The notes beneath the pieces were generated by a model. The model had not been told where the DNA came from and did no database searches. It was given only the letters and a program-made list of their open reading frames with translations. Source: Nematopogon swammerdamellus (Eukaryota > Arthropoda > Insecta > Lepidoptera > Adelidae). From it: a stretch of 64,000 nt of DNA. Location of the stretch: the NCBI GenBank assembly GCA_946902875.1, contig OX336343.1, positions 11,095,361-11,159,360 on the forward strand, read 5' to 3'. Shown piece after piece: positions 29,925 to 40,849 of this stretch (the stretch's first letter is position 1; each line of letters starts with the position of its first letter). A program made the translations under genes and the position numbers.

Positions 29925-30147
29925 CTTAGCTATAATAAAATCCAACGTCTGCTTTCTGTCTGTCTGAGTGTCTGTCTGTCCGCTTATAACTCGAGAACCA
30001 CTGAACCGATTTTAATAAAACAAAATTCTACGGATAGCTTGATTCTTCCCATCAACTATAGGCTACTTACTATCACGCTAAATAGCTTACGAGGTTAGCA
30101 GTGAAGTGAAATATGAGAGCGGGCGGAGCCGCGGGCACAGCTTGTAC
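29925..30147 (+). repeat. ~225-bp repeat, pair with 39721-39962
   Basis: Starts TATAATAAAATCCAACGTCT, has TGTCTGTC runs, ATAACTCGAGAACCACTGAA and TAAAACAAAATTCTACGGAT, and ends GCGGGCACAGCTTGT. The two copies are very similar. A Lepidoptera-type non-autonomous element; class not determined. Confidence 0.75.
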
Positions 30148-30239
30148 AATATACAATACAAGTATGCAGTCTTCGCCAGCTACCCTCTATGTCTACATAG
30201 GGTGCTTGGCTTAAACGTATTTAACTTGTTATAGCTTTT

Positions 30240-30596
30240 TTTTTAAGGAATCTGACACGGTTGGCTACATCACCTACAACATCCGTGATGTCAGCCCATA
30301 ACACCGGGTGAACTAGGTGCCATATCAGTGCGTCCCTTCATTTCATGTCGGCTACACTGAACTGGACGGAAAACACTATTTACATAGCCGTTCCGACCGA
30401 CGTTTCGCTCAGTGCGGTGGTACCAACCCAGCCGGGATAAACCCTACCACTTAAGTAAGGTAAGAAGGGAAGGGACCTACAGTTTAACGTGGAATCTGAA
30501 CCACGGTCGAGCGATCACCCATCCAAGTACTGAGCGCGCTCAACGTTGCTTAACAACAGTCGACCGACCGCACCGCTGAGCTACCGAGGCTGACAC
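30240..30596 (-). mobile_element. Full-length 5S/tRNA-type SINE
   Basis: On the - strand the head reads GTCAGCCTCGGTAGCTCAGC, then a 5S-like segment TTAAGCAACGTTGAGCGCGC and CAGTACTTGGATGGGTGATC. The body follows and a T-run on the + strand (A-tail) is at 30237-30244. This copy shows the 5S similarity best. Confidence 0.85.
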
Positions 30597-30893
30597 TTAA
30601 ATCTTTATGTAAGTTTTTGTTTTTCAGGTTACCGTATCCGTACGGAAGTCTATTACTAAACCTACGACGTCTGTCTGTATGTTCGTCCGTCCAGTGCTGT
30701 ATCTTTTGAAAAAAAAAATTATGTAATCCGATATGAGTGGCTGAGTCGGAAGGGCCAAAGCACATGCTCCGACCAGCCAATATGACCTCCGAGAAGGTAG
30801 ATAGATGCCATACCGAAGACTTCCCTGGTATATATGCACATAACACAAAAATATATAGTGCGCTAGTCCGACTCGCACTTGGCCGGTTTATTA
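30597..30893. repeat. Mosaic of repeat fragments
   Basis: 30615-30700 has the GTATCCGTACGGAAG and GTCTGTCTGT pieces of the GGCCAAGTGCGAG family. 30722-30845 is a fragment of the tRNA-head SINE, and 30855-30893 (GTCCGACTCGCACTTGGCCGG) is the end of the first family. This reads as one element interrupted by the other. 30894-31950 is AT-rich with nothing recognised. Confidence 0.6.
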
Positions 30894-31950
30894 TACAGAT
30901 TAACTGCATATATATGTACAATTTATATGTACATAATAATCATATATATGTACTGCATGAATCCGTGGTCATCTGAGCCCACAGCTCGTTTAGCCCGCGG
31001 CCTCAGTTGACCAATTTAGTTTTTTTTGTGGGTGACTCGACCCACTAATCGATATATAGGTAGTTAGGTACTTTGACTGTCATGCACTTTAGATCTCAGA
31101 TAGGTACCTACGTACAGGCAATCTGCCCGACGAGGTCCCTTCGGCCTCGTGCTGCTAAGGCGCCCTACACTACAGTAGTCGGCGTCGAATGAGCTAACGC
31201 ACAATATAGCGACTCCACGGCGGCCTAGTGCAATCAGCCATGGTAGTAGGACTGACAGGAAGAAAACCTCGCTTACAATAAAATCAGCTAAAGTTTTCGC
31301 CGATGTTCGAGAGTCACAATAAAAATGTATGTGTAATGTGTGTGTAATCCTGTTTTTACAAGCTTTTATTAAACTTCAATTCTTAGTATGGGCTCGGTCA
31401 AAGCTTGCTCTAGCATACTCAAGATTGTGAAAAAATATAGTTTTTAATTACAAGCTTTCATTTAACTTCACTTTGAAAATGTTGTTTCAAGCATCGGATT
31501 AAACCGAGGATTAAATCAATTCCCGAAACCAATTGCGCTGGAATTTCGCACACCACCATCGTTTTGGTTCTGATGACAATACAATCTTGTATGTATGCCT
31601 AACACAAAATAAATAAAATATATATTTAAGAATTACTAAAAAAAAACAAAAACCCTTCTTTTAAAAACAAGCTTTTGCTAACAAGCCATGTGCTGACACG
31701 AAAAAAAAATAGTTTAAATAAATATTCGATTTGTATTCAAAAAGCTTTTCGCGAAATGTTCATAAATAGGTACCAATAATTTATGATACGTCATTGCCAA
31801 TAAATGTCATTGGGCAGTGATTGGTTTATAAGCAAGTCTTGCCGTTGAATGTATTTTCTTTCGAATTCGCGCGGCTTGCTTTTTGAAAATCAAATCGAAA
31901 ACGTAAACTCTTTCTGTTTTGTTGTAGTACATGTCTTATTACGTTATTTA

Positions 31951-32123
31951 TTATAACCCAATTTTTATTATAATAATATTAATATAATAATAATAATACC
32001 CACAGCAGCAAGGGCGATAGGCGTCGGTGGAGAGGTGAGGAAGTAAGCGGGGGGTGAATTCAGTCCTGCCAACCTAACGACTTTGACAGCTCGAAGTGCA
32101 CAGTTATAAAAATTGGGTTATAA
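31951..32123. mobile_element. 173-bp MITE with perfect 18-bp TIRs
   Basis: TTATAACCCAATTTTTAT (31951-31968) is exactly mirrored at 32106-32123. The interior begins with AT-rich (TAA)n-like sequence and has a GC-richer centre. Superfamily not determined. Confidence 0.75.
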
Positions 32124-32409
32124 ATATAATAAGTTAGCGTTCAACAATGTAAATAATATTTAATCGACGACGCCCCATGTTACATAAAGTGGGTAAAGAT
32201 TGTAACAAAACAAATTAGTACAAAAGGTTACATAAAAAATAAAGGTAACAAATATAACAATACAAAAACTAGAGCGTTTTCTCCAACTCCACAAAGTTGG
32301 GTTACAATGTTCGTAAAGTATATTATTATAAAAAATTACATAAAAAATGTAAATCTGATTACAAAATACAATATTCTAAATTCGCAAAAAATTCTAACAA
32401 GTTGTCCAA

Positions 32410-32540
32410 CTACATTTGCCAAATACTGCGCTGGGGCTGTGCGGCATTGAGATCTCGCTCCACAGGATAATTCCTCCCGACTGCTGGACTCTTGCTGTAT
32501 GGAGCCGCTTCAGCGATCCGAAGGGCCGCCTCCACTAATC
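32410..32540 (-). CDS. Possible terminal exon, unknown protein
   Basis: The - strand has a strong acceptor (T10 CTAACAG) ending at 32541. It is followed by an open frame reading LVEAALRIAEAAPYSKSPAV, GRNYPVERDLNAAQPQRSIW, QM and TAG at 32412-32410. Composition is protein-like. The frame is also open upstream of the acceptor (KDKRTRRQYFFF), so an unspliced ORF from 32643 is possible. No partner exon was identified on the - strand to the right. It could equally be a fragment of a retroelement. Confidence 0.25.
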
Positions 32541-33332
32541 CTGTTAGAAAAAAAAAATACTGACGGCGAGTTCTCTTGTCCTTTCTTTCTCTAGCTAATG
32601 GAACGGGCGGACAAAAATAACTGTTTGACTGGTCTAAGTGCAATGTGTAAGCTCTGTGGTATTAACTATTTGAACAATAAAGAAACTTGTATTATTATTG
32701 GCAGCTGTCATGCTACAAGTTCATTCACAAGCAAAAAGCAAAAATCACACCAGGCTAGGTGCTATGACATATGCTTGACAAGGGTTCCGTAGCAAGCCTC
32801 GTAGACAGGGACCCTTATAAAATCAGTCTGTCTATCACAGTCTCAAGCTCCTAATAAACGGTATGAGCTATATTTAAAATAATATAGTACCTGAATGGAA
32901 TGGTTGAGCTCTAGGTTGAAGCCTCAGGCACAGTCAATCCCATCCCTAAGTAGTACCAATACCTCGACCAATACCTTATTACCTTAGAGTTTAGACTAAA
33001 GTATCTGGGCACATAAGGTTTTGCAGCTGCTTTGGTTTGTGAAATATTTGTTGACTGTGTGATTTATTTTCGTTGATATTATGTAGGTCAACGAAAATAA
33101 TATATATTTTTGTATTTCGAACCTGTGTGTTGCATTTTATTTAGAATGGAAAGGGCCCAGAGATTCAGGAGCGCTCATTTCTCTTGAGATATCAGCTTGG
33201 GGAATATGTTTGAGTTGTTTGCTGTTTATTTCAGAGGTCGCATTGTTCATCTGCAAATTAAAACAAATTTATATTGACAAAAATAAGTCATGCGAGTCCA
33301 TTTCGTTGGCAACTTTTGATACAATTATAAAA

Positions 33333-33552
33333 ACCGGCCAAGTGCGAGTTGGACTCGCGCAGTGAGAGTTCCGTACCACAAAAAAAACGTTACAAAAGAC
33401 GTTTCTTCTATGGGGACCTCCTTACATTTTTTACTTTTGCTTTTTTTATTATTTGTTATTATATCAGCCAAAATAACACAGATAGACAGACAGATATTGT
33501 AGGCTTAGTAATGGGCTTCCGTACGGAGTACGGAAACCTAAAAATAAATTAA
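33333..33552 (+). mobile_element. SINE-like repeat, GGCCAAGTGCGAG family
   Basis: AACCGGCCAAGTGCGAGTTG, GACTCGCGCAGTGAGAGTTC, then an internal TTTTTTATTATTTGTTATTA, ACAGACAGATATTGTAGGC and CGTACGGAAACC at the end. 32541-33333 before it holds no supported gene. Confidence 0.65.
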
Positions 33553-33653
33553 ATAACTAATATTTCCAACTACTTTTTGCGGCCCCTAGTAATTATAGTG
33601 GTGATGGCCTCTGATACTTCTGAAATGTTGTTACGGGTCTCTAGAATCTCTAC

Positions 33654-33834
33654 AGTCCGCGCGCGAGCTCCGAGGACTCGGTGGCTGAGGAAATTAATTT
33701 ATTATAGAATTTGTATATAATTTTTATATAGATTCACATTTTGTGATGATTATATTATACTAATTTTTAATGTGAAAATTCTATAATAAATTAATTTCGA
33801 CAGCCACCGATTCCTCGGAGCTCGCGCGCGGACT
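33654..33834. mobile_element. 181-bp foldback MITE
   Basis: AGTCCGCGCGCGAGCTCCGA at the left is mirrored at the right end. The ~58-bp arms also share CGGTGGCTG and GAAATTAATTTATTATAGAA, and the AT-rich centre is ~65 bp. No clear target duplication. 33835-34200 shows no gene. Confidence 0.8.
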
Positions 33835-34205
33835 AACTATAGCTGATTGGTGATTATGGAACGCTAAAATTAGTTGTATCCAAAGAAAATCACACCCATT
33901 AAGTGCTTCTACCCCTTAAATAGGCGCTATCCACTCGTTCGGCGGGTAACTCCCTTGGGTCGGGTCATCATTAACGACGGTAGAGCGAACAAGAACTAGT
34001 AATTAACTGCACTGATCGATCGGTTCCCGAGTTAACTCAATAGGTATACAAGCCGTCAGATTAACCTCACCTATGAACGGATCCATCTTGTACCCCGATC
34101 ATACTGACTAGGTACCTATACCATATACAGACAATAATTATCTGTTGTATGACGAGATGCGAGGGGTCTGATAAACGCAAAGAATCTGGCCAGGATAATG
34201 TTTTT

Positions 34206-34480
34206 TATGTAATCCGATATGAGCGGCCAAGTCAGAGGGGTTAAAGTCAAGAGCATATGCTTCGACCAGCCGATATCACCCCTGAGAAGGTAGGTGCCAT
34301 ATCGAAGACTTCTCTTTGGATTGATGTCTATACTGGACTAGAAGAGAACACAGTCAAGGCTGCTATGAGGCAATCTTACTACCAGTACGGTGGTATCAAC
34401 CCACGCCGACCGGATTCGAACCTCGGAGAGAGGTTCAAGAGAATCCGACACGCCCAGACCACTCGGGAAGCCGGGAAGGC
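34206..34480 (-). mobile_element. tRNA-head SINE copy (second family)
   Basis: The + strand has TAATCCGATATGAGCGGCC, ACCAGCCGATATCACCCC, CTATACTGGACTAGAAGAGA and a tRNA-like end with GGATTCGAACCTCGG, the reverse complement of a B box. Frames crossing it are not genes. 34480-35245 contains nothing else recognised. Confidence 0.7.
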
Positions 34481-35244
34481 GATGGGAGTGAAGGAGTTTA
34501 ATAACTACCCAAAGAATGTATCGTATTGCAGAATGTTTCAATGATGAGTTAATCCCGTAAGGTGAAGGAAAACACCGCATACTACTTTGTAAACTAACCT
34601 GTATAATAACTAAAACACAAAGAGAGTAAGTACATACTGCAATTTCACCTATTCCTTCCGGGAGGAACAACATGGTGTTATTATGTGAATCTACAAGGTA
34701 TCTACGAGCTGATATTACGAACAAAAAAATGTGGCCTGTAGAAAACATGGCTTATCTATCACTGCTAAGCTAAAAATATTATCCTTTATTGAACACTAAA
34801 TAACGAAATAAATTAATACAATAGGCTAGCTTAATGCCATTATGCATTCCATTTCAGCTGACAGCTGACCTTTTGGTAAAAAATGTGGGTTGAAGAAGAA
34901 CTAAGGCCGATCTAAGTCAACATAAGCACAAAATGTCTATCAACAAAAGAAATATCACTGCTAATCCAACCCTAAGCCTTTTCTCATTCTCAGTCGAGGC
35001 TTATCTTACGTACGAATACGACCTGTGAGCACGATACGAGCTTCATCGTACCAAAATCACTGATGAGATTCCTTAGGTCGAATTTTTATAACTTGAGTTT
35101 CGATCAATTTTAACCGATCGCGGAAAGCAATGGAAAATTTTTTTTTCATGAAATTTGTATTATACGCTTTTTAATGTTAATATACTTATTTTAAACTGGT
35201 TTGATGTTCTGTTTGAGGTTCGGTACCAAAAATGTTACAAGGAG

Positions 35245-35380
35245 GATATACTCTGCGAAACTTCTTGCCGGTTCTTCTTCGTGGGTGTAATCGAACCGGT
35301 TAGGACAAATTGTGACAAGTTCGAGTGCAGTGTTACTGCCATGTGAATGATCAATAAACAACAACAAAACAATATCGATT
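35245..35380 (+). repeat. ~135-bp repeat, second copy of 29780-29915
   Basis: CTTCTTCGTGGGTGTAATCG, then GACAAATTGTGACAAGTTCG and GTGAATGATCAATAAACAAC. 35380-35985 to the right is unrecognised. Confidence 0.7.
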
Positions 35381-35984
35381 TGGAAATCGGCTTGTTGGGA
35401 CAAGTCTCACAGTAATTGTTTATAATCACTCTGTTTGTCTGTCCGTGAGTCTGTCGTCTCGTCGAATGATTTATATTTTGTGCAGGATTGCTGTCTTAGT
35501 CTGACAAAAATTCGACCCTATCCTGACCTGACTCATCAGTAATCTTGCGCCGGCCTTAACACCAAACGAACTTGACACCACGTCTGACTCTTGATGTGGG
35601 CCAAACAACTAACTGAGGATAGCCAAATTGATTCCATTTACAACATTAATCAACCCCGGAGGCCTAAGTCTCGTTGTTCCTGCCGTGTGGCTCATTAATC
35701 TCGACTCGCGTGAGCGAGGAATAACGATTTATTTATTTGGCGGATTTGCGCGTTAAGGCGAGAATAGTTAAGACAGTTGGCCAATGACATTGAACGTGAT
35801 AAACAGAATATACCTTAGAAGGTTTTTATTTTAATTTTTTAATGCTAAGGGTTATCATACAAAAATGCTTACCTATAAGTAAGTTAGGTGTACAAATATT
35901 ACATTTTTTTTTATTGCGCCGTATTCTAATAGGTTTTATTAAAACGGATGACCCCCATTTAAACGAAACTATTTTTTTATGGGC

Positions 35985-36325
35985 TATTCTTTTTAAGTAC
36001 CGGCCCCACATGGTACCACTGCATCTCTCCCCATGTATGTCGTAAAAGGCGACTAAGGGATAAGGACAAGATGCCGTACTAAAGGGCGACAGGCTCGCCA
36101 ACTCTCACCTTGGCACGGTGCTTCCACCGAGTCATGCAGCGGGTGGGTGTTCGTGCCTTACTTGCTGCTTGATCGATAGAATCTTATTCGAATACTTTGC
36201 GAAATGTGGTGGTCGGTGTTGTGCTGTAATTTACTAGAGTTCTTGCAGGACAGCACCGATTACTCTGCTTACCCCGATTGTCGGGATTCAGCGTGTGTGA
36301 TATGTATGTATGTATGTATGTATTT
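35985..36325 (+). repeat. ~340-bp interspersed repeat (CATCTCTCCCC family)
   Basis: CACTGCATCTCTCCCC, GTCGTAAAAGGCGACTAAGG, GACAAGATGCCGTACTAAAG, GAGTCATGCAGCGGGTGGG, then TTGTCGGGATTCAGCGTG and a TATG run. Reverse copies lie at 51690-51990 and 52690-52960, and fragments at 3300, 5036 and 46500. Confidence 0.75.
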
Positions 36326-37740
36326 TTTGTATACGAAGATGCTCCATAAATAGTCATACCCGTAAAATTACATAAGTACTCGTACATATGTCCAAACAAA
36401 CCTAAACTACGCACGTCTAAATGTAACGACGGGTTAATCGTCTTAAGGATCGATTTAAAGGTGGTGAATTTAGGGTATAGGTAAATTAACACTATGCTCG
36501 ACACATGAGAGTATATAAGTTCGTTAGTACTCGTACGTACCTGCACAGTGAGTGCTAATGGATGTGCGGACCTAACTAGCATGTTGCGGAGTTTCTTGGC
36601 AAGGCAACGAGCAGTCATGACATGATGGTGAAATACTTTTACAGGGTTTTCTAGCCGTGTTCGTACAGTACAAAATACGTTTTATTGTGTACAAAGTGGA
36701 CAAAAAGAAGCAATTCCTCTTTGCGTCGAAGGAAAGTACAAAAATCAAGAAATAAAACAAACATTTTCAGAACCTGGTTTGGCCTTGGTTTAAATACGAT
36801 TGATCTGGCTTACCCGATAATCTAGGGTAGCACGTATACTACCTTAGACCTTTGGTAGGGTATATACTCTGATTAGCCTATACAAACTAGATTGATCACT
36901 AGACACAGAGGTAAGAGACACAGTATTGCAAAGTTCGCAAACATTTAAAGAATTTATTTTATAGTTTATTTTATTTTAGTTTATTTATTTGTTAGAACGT
37001 ACCTACGTACTTTAGATAGATTTAGATTAGATAGATTAATACATGGATGTACGTAATAAGATTCAAAGGCTAAGATACCCGCAGTCCGCATACCCAAAAT
37101 ATTACGACAAAATATGGTACGCTGGTCCTCTACCTACAGCACAGTCTATGACTAGTGTAGAGGGCAGAGCCTACTCTACGCGTGTATTTATTTAGTTAAT
37201 AATTAAGCAATTTTTAATCAGAATTTTTGACATTAGTTTGTATATTATGTTTTCCCAATCAGAACCTAACACCTCTACCTACACCATACACCTACAACCC
37301 TGACATAACCCAACAGAGATATATCGAAGTTATCAGTGGATGGGAGACAGACCACAAAAATAAAGCCTGTTAAGAGGATTCATATGGCAAAACAAAAATG
37401 CAATTTCGGCGTACCGAGCAATCGAGCGCAGTGCGCGCGTTTATATGGTGAATTTTGTAGTTTTTGTTTTTTTTTTTATATTAGGATTTGTTTTTTTTTC
37501 AGCTTTAGTGTCTAGAAAATTAAATTCCCTATAAAATGACGTAAATTTTATTCCAAAATAAATCCATTATGGAGCTAGCTCGACATAAGAAATTAAAATA
37601 GAGTCACATTCAGAATTTTTTTTTAACATGAAAAAATACTGTAAATTTTAAAAGCCTGCTTCAGTGTTTACTATTCATATTATGTACTTCTTGGAACTAA
37701 ACTATTGTTTGAAGTTTTAAAAAGTATAACAATTTTCGTT
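36326..37740. other. Intergenic, nothing recognised
   Basis: AT-rich with no supported exon and no family shared within the window. Several open frames have no protein-like features. Confidence 0.5.
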
Positions 37741-37749
37741 TAATGTCCT

Positions 37750-38115
37750 ATAGATTCCTCTTAAGTGCGAACGTTGTTCACAGATAGAGGGTTCCATAGC
37801 CATTCGCTTCTTCCTCGCATAGCGCAGCGATGCCGCCCGCCCCGCCGCCACTCCGCCGCCGTGCCGCCCGTCCGCTTCCGCGGTCAACAAAAATGCTATC
37901 TCTCTATAACCGTTTGAGATATAAACTTCAAACAAAATAGTTTCCATGTCGTGAGGACTACATTATCAAATGTATATTTTTTTTAATATTTAAGTATTGA
38001 ACTTTACTTTCTTGGGTAATCACCTCGAACAGCGCAAGTAACAGACAGATGGGGGGACAGATAAACGGTTCTTAAAAGGGTCCTTGCCAGCATCGCTTCC
38101 TACGGAACCCTATGT
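37750..38115 (-). repeat. Diverged repeat of the GGCCAAGTGCGAG family with GC-rich core
   Basis: Bounded by an AAGTGCGAACGTTG...GAGGGTTCC start and a TACGGAACCCTA end, with CAGACAGATGGGGGGACAG before the end. The GC-rich core (37820-37885) reads CCGCCGCC repeats. 38115-38475 beyond it shows nothing certain except an ACGCACACAC-rich patch. Confidence 0.55.
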
Positions 38116-38475
38116 AATTAAAGGCTGCACGCATGCGCAGATGTTTGCTGCAATAAGACAAATAAACCTAAAAGGAAGTCGCGCAGATATTTTATTAATT
38201 ATTTAATATTGTTAAGAGCATCGTGTACTGCGAAGCGTTTTCAAATTTAGGATTTCCTTCATCTTATTGCTGTCGCTGCTGGTCACGCACACAAACATAC
38301 CAGCTGCCCGAGCTCACTTGTCTCTGTGTGCGTGCGTCTACGTGGCGCACGCACACACACGCACTCGGCGGACAGCGCAGCAGGTTGCGAGGTTTGATGC
38401 TTTTTCGCATGATTCTTATTATCAAGTTCAGGGACATATGCATGTGGCTGAAAATAAATTTGCCTATTTCATTCT

Positions 38476-38721
38476 TTGAACGAACAAGGGATTACTGTAG
38501 GAAAAAAAAAAGAAAGAGACAAGTTTTGGAATGAAAAAATTGAACCGAAATTGGAAATATTTTTTATAATTCTTCTTTTTTGCCAGAGATCCAAGAAAAT
38601 GAGAACATGTATTGAACATTTTCATGAGCGTTTTCTTTTACACCCTGGTATTTCAAAACATTTAGTACAATCTGAAATGGGAGAATTCTATAGATACCTG
38701 TTTGATGGTGAACCTTTTTAG
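38476..38721 (+). CDS. Unrecognised ORF, possibly a host exon cut by a repeat
   Basis: Open frame with a protein-like 3' half: KMRTCIEHFHERFLLHPGIS, KHLVQSEMGEFYRYLFDGEP, F, TAG. A plausible acceptor (TTTTTTGCCAG) ends at 38587, just before it. The stop codon is formed by the first bases of the AGGGTTCCGTA repeat at 38719, so the original frame may have continued. The 5' half (lysine-rich after an A-run) looks non-coding. No family recognised. Confidence 0.22.
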   Translation: MNEQGITVGKKKERDKFWNEKIEPKLEIFFIILLFCQRSKKMRTCIEHFHERFLLHPGISKHLVQSEMGEFYRYLFDGEPF

Positions 38722-38935
38722 GGTTCCGTATCCGTCGTACGGGACCTATTACTAAGCCTACGCCGTCTGTCTGTCTGTCCGAAGGCTGTATCTCTTGAAC
38801 CGTAATAGGTAACCGGTTGAAATTTTCACAGAATATGTGTTATTATATTATGTCCGATATAACAACAAATAATAAAAATAGGAAAAAGTTAAAAATTAAC
38901 GGGGTCCCCATACAAGAAACTAAAAAGTGTATGCG
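38719..38935. repeat. GGGTTCCGTA-type repeat fragment
   Basis: TAGGGTTCCGTATCCGTCGTA, CTACGCCGTCTGTCTGTCTG, TCTTGAACCGTAATAGGTAAC, then GGGGTCCCCATACAAG. Same family as 33333-33552. Confidence 0.6.
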
Positions 38936-39185
38936 CGCCATCTGGCGAAAAGAGTATAAAGCATTTTAACTAATACATAGACGGCGTGAGTGGCGCACAG
39001 TGTGGAATTTGACCTTATTTTCGTACAAGGTCCTTTTACTCCAAAATTAGTTAGTTTTGAGTATTTAAAAAGGTAGAGTAGAACTCCCGTGTGCCAATTA
39101 TACATAATTTCAAAGTAATAAATAAAAAAAACTGACTTTTCTTTTGGCCAAAAAAAGTACAATACGAGTAATTTTTTTTTCACCT

Positions 39186-39365
39186 AAACCAAGTCTCATT
39201 AGCATAAAATTATTATTTAACAAATAACCCCAGACCATGCCTAACGCATGTTAGAAAAACCGAAATATAAACTCGCTTGGTATAGAAGTTTTTAACATAA
39301 GTACTAATGCATTGGCCGAAAATTTTACAGTCAGGGTTGTCACTTTTCGAATTGTAAATTAATTT
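39186..39365 (+). repeat. ~175-bp repeat, inverted partner of 49620-49803
   Basis: AAACCAAGTCTCATTAGCATA, ACCCCAGACCATGCCTAA, CTTGGTATAGAAGTT and GTTTGGCCGAA occur in the same order on the - strand at 49620-49803. 38936-39186 and 39366-39720 hold no other recognised feature. Confidence 0.7.
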
Positions 39366-39720
39366 TATTTGTTTGGCCGAAAGTGTAATTTCATTTATAT
39401 CCTTTATTTCACATTTTAAAAATTTATATTAATTTTACATATTTATACAAAAGTAATAAAAATACACAAAATTTATACAAAAATTAAAAAGGGTAATACC
39501 GCCGGGGCGGCGCGGCGGGAGACAAGCCTCCAAGATATTATCATTAATTAATTAATTGATAATTTGAAATGAAATGAAAATATACTTTATTGTACACCGT
39601 ATAAAAAGGTTACAAAAGACGAGTTTAATGCCTTGCGGCATTCTTTACGAACTAACCTTTGGGATGTGGAAAACACGTAGGGGCGGACAATGCAATACTA
39701 AACAGGGAACAGTTGTATCC

Positions 39721-39962
39721 TTCCTTACCTATAATAAAATCCAACGTCTGCTTTCTGTCTGAGTGTCTGAATGTCTGAGTGTATGTATGTCTGTCCGCTT
39801 ATAACTCGAGAACCATTGAACCGATTTTAATAAAACAAAATTCTACGGATAGCTTGATTCTTCCCATCAACTATAGGCTGCTTACTATCTTATGCTTACG
39901 CTAACTGGCTTATGAGGTTAGCAGTGAAATATGAGAGCGGGCGAAGCCGCGGGCACAGCTTG
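39721..39962 (+). repeat. ~240-bp repeat, second copy of 29925-30147
   Basis: Near-identical core from TATAATAAAATCCAACGTCT to GCGGGCACAGCTTGT. Followed by ATACACATATAC-type sequence up to the BEL element. Confidence 0.75.
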
Positions 39963-40055
39963 TGAAATATACACATATACAATACATATACAAATTACAA
40001 ATTGTACACATATATACAAATTGTACAAAGATACATACAATCAATATAAATCCTT

Positions 40056-40706
40056 TGTTTATTCTTAGGCCTCTGCCAGCCGAAACTCGGGGCAGGTAAG
40101 GCCGGAATGTGAGGTCACTGGCTCAAAAAATTTTGTGTGTGTATGTGTCCGCATAAAATACATAAATATTCGAAGGACCAGGCATATAGCCAAAATATAA
40201 CAAAATAAAGGATGGAGTATCACTCACGTCTGAAGGATTTTCTACGCCGCCGCCGACTGGGAACTGCAGGCTCCTGGATATGGGTCTCCTCCTCCGGGAC
40301 TCGACCGCGATTTGCCTAATGGGGGGCCCCTCGCACTACACTGTTCTCCAGACTCGTAAACGTTAGCAGCACTCCTTCGACAACAACTCCGTAGAAATAG
40401 TTCAATATTCAATTAAATTAAAACCGCCCGCGAATGTAGCTGAAGAGTGACGTCGCGCCCGCGCACGCCCAAGGTCAAACTCCAACTGTCGAGCTTGTGC
40501 AACGTCACGGATGCCGCTGGCGTGGCAGCGTCATCAATCCTCTGCAGATCCGTCTCTCTCCTTCATGTCCGTCATGTCCAATGTCAGAAGGAGAGGAGAA
40601 TATACATACATAAGCAATAAATAATGCGTGTTTGTGTACTTATATATGAACCGCGAGTTTTAATGCGCGAATTGGGATGGCAGGAACAAACACTGAATAT
40701 TAAACA
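40056..40706 (-). repeat. BEL/Pao 3' LTR
   Basis: 651 bp, TGTTTATTCTTAGGCC at the left and ATTAAACA at the right. It differs from the other LTR at about 40060 (T/C) and near 40646 (TATATATG versus TATGTATG). Confidence 0.95.
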
Positions 40707-40716
40707 TCCCCCCGCC
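40707..40716 (-). other. BEL/Pao polypurine tract
   Basis: The - strand reads GGCGGGGGGA immediately before the 3' LTR. It is short and interrupted by one C. Confidence 0.55.
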
Positions 40717-40849
40717 CGAGAAAGGGTGAAAACCCTTTATCAATTAAAGATATAACTTCAAATAAACCGCAAAAAAACCAACACCAAAATAAAACAAAAT
40801 AATAAACAAAATTAATCCTAACCGCTAAAACTAATTTTAAAGACTCTAT

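Noticed and set aside
34257..34748. 95-codon (+) and 136-codon (-) ORFs
   Set aside because: They run through the tRNA-head SINE; the R-P-D-S-N-L-G part is the B-box region read as protein.
36184..36618. 144-codon ORF on the - strand
   Set aside because: No recognisable domain; its C-terminal part reads through the CATCTCTCCCC-family repeat and a TATG microsatellite.
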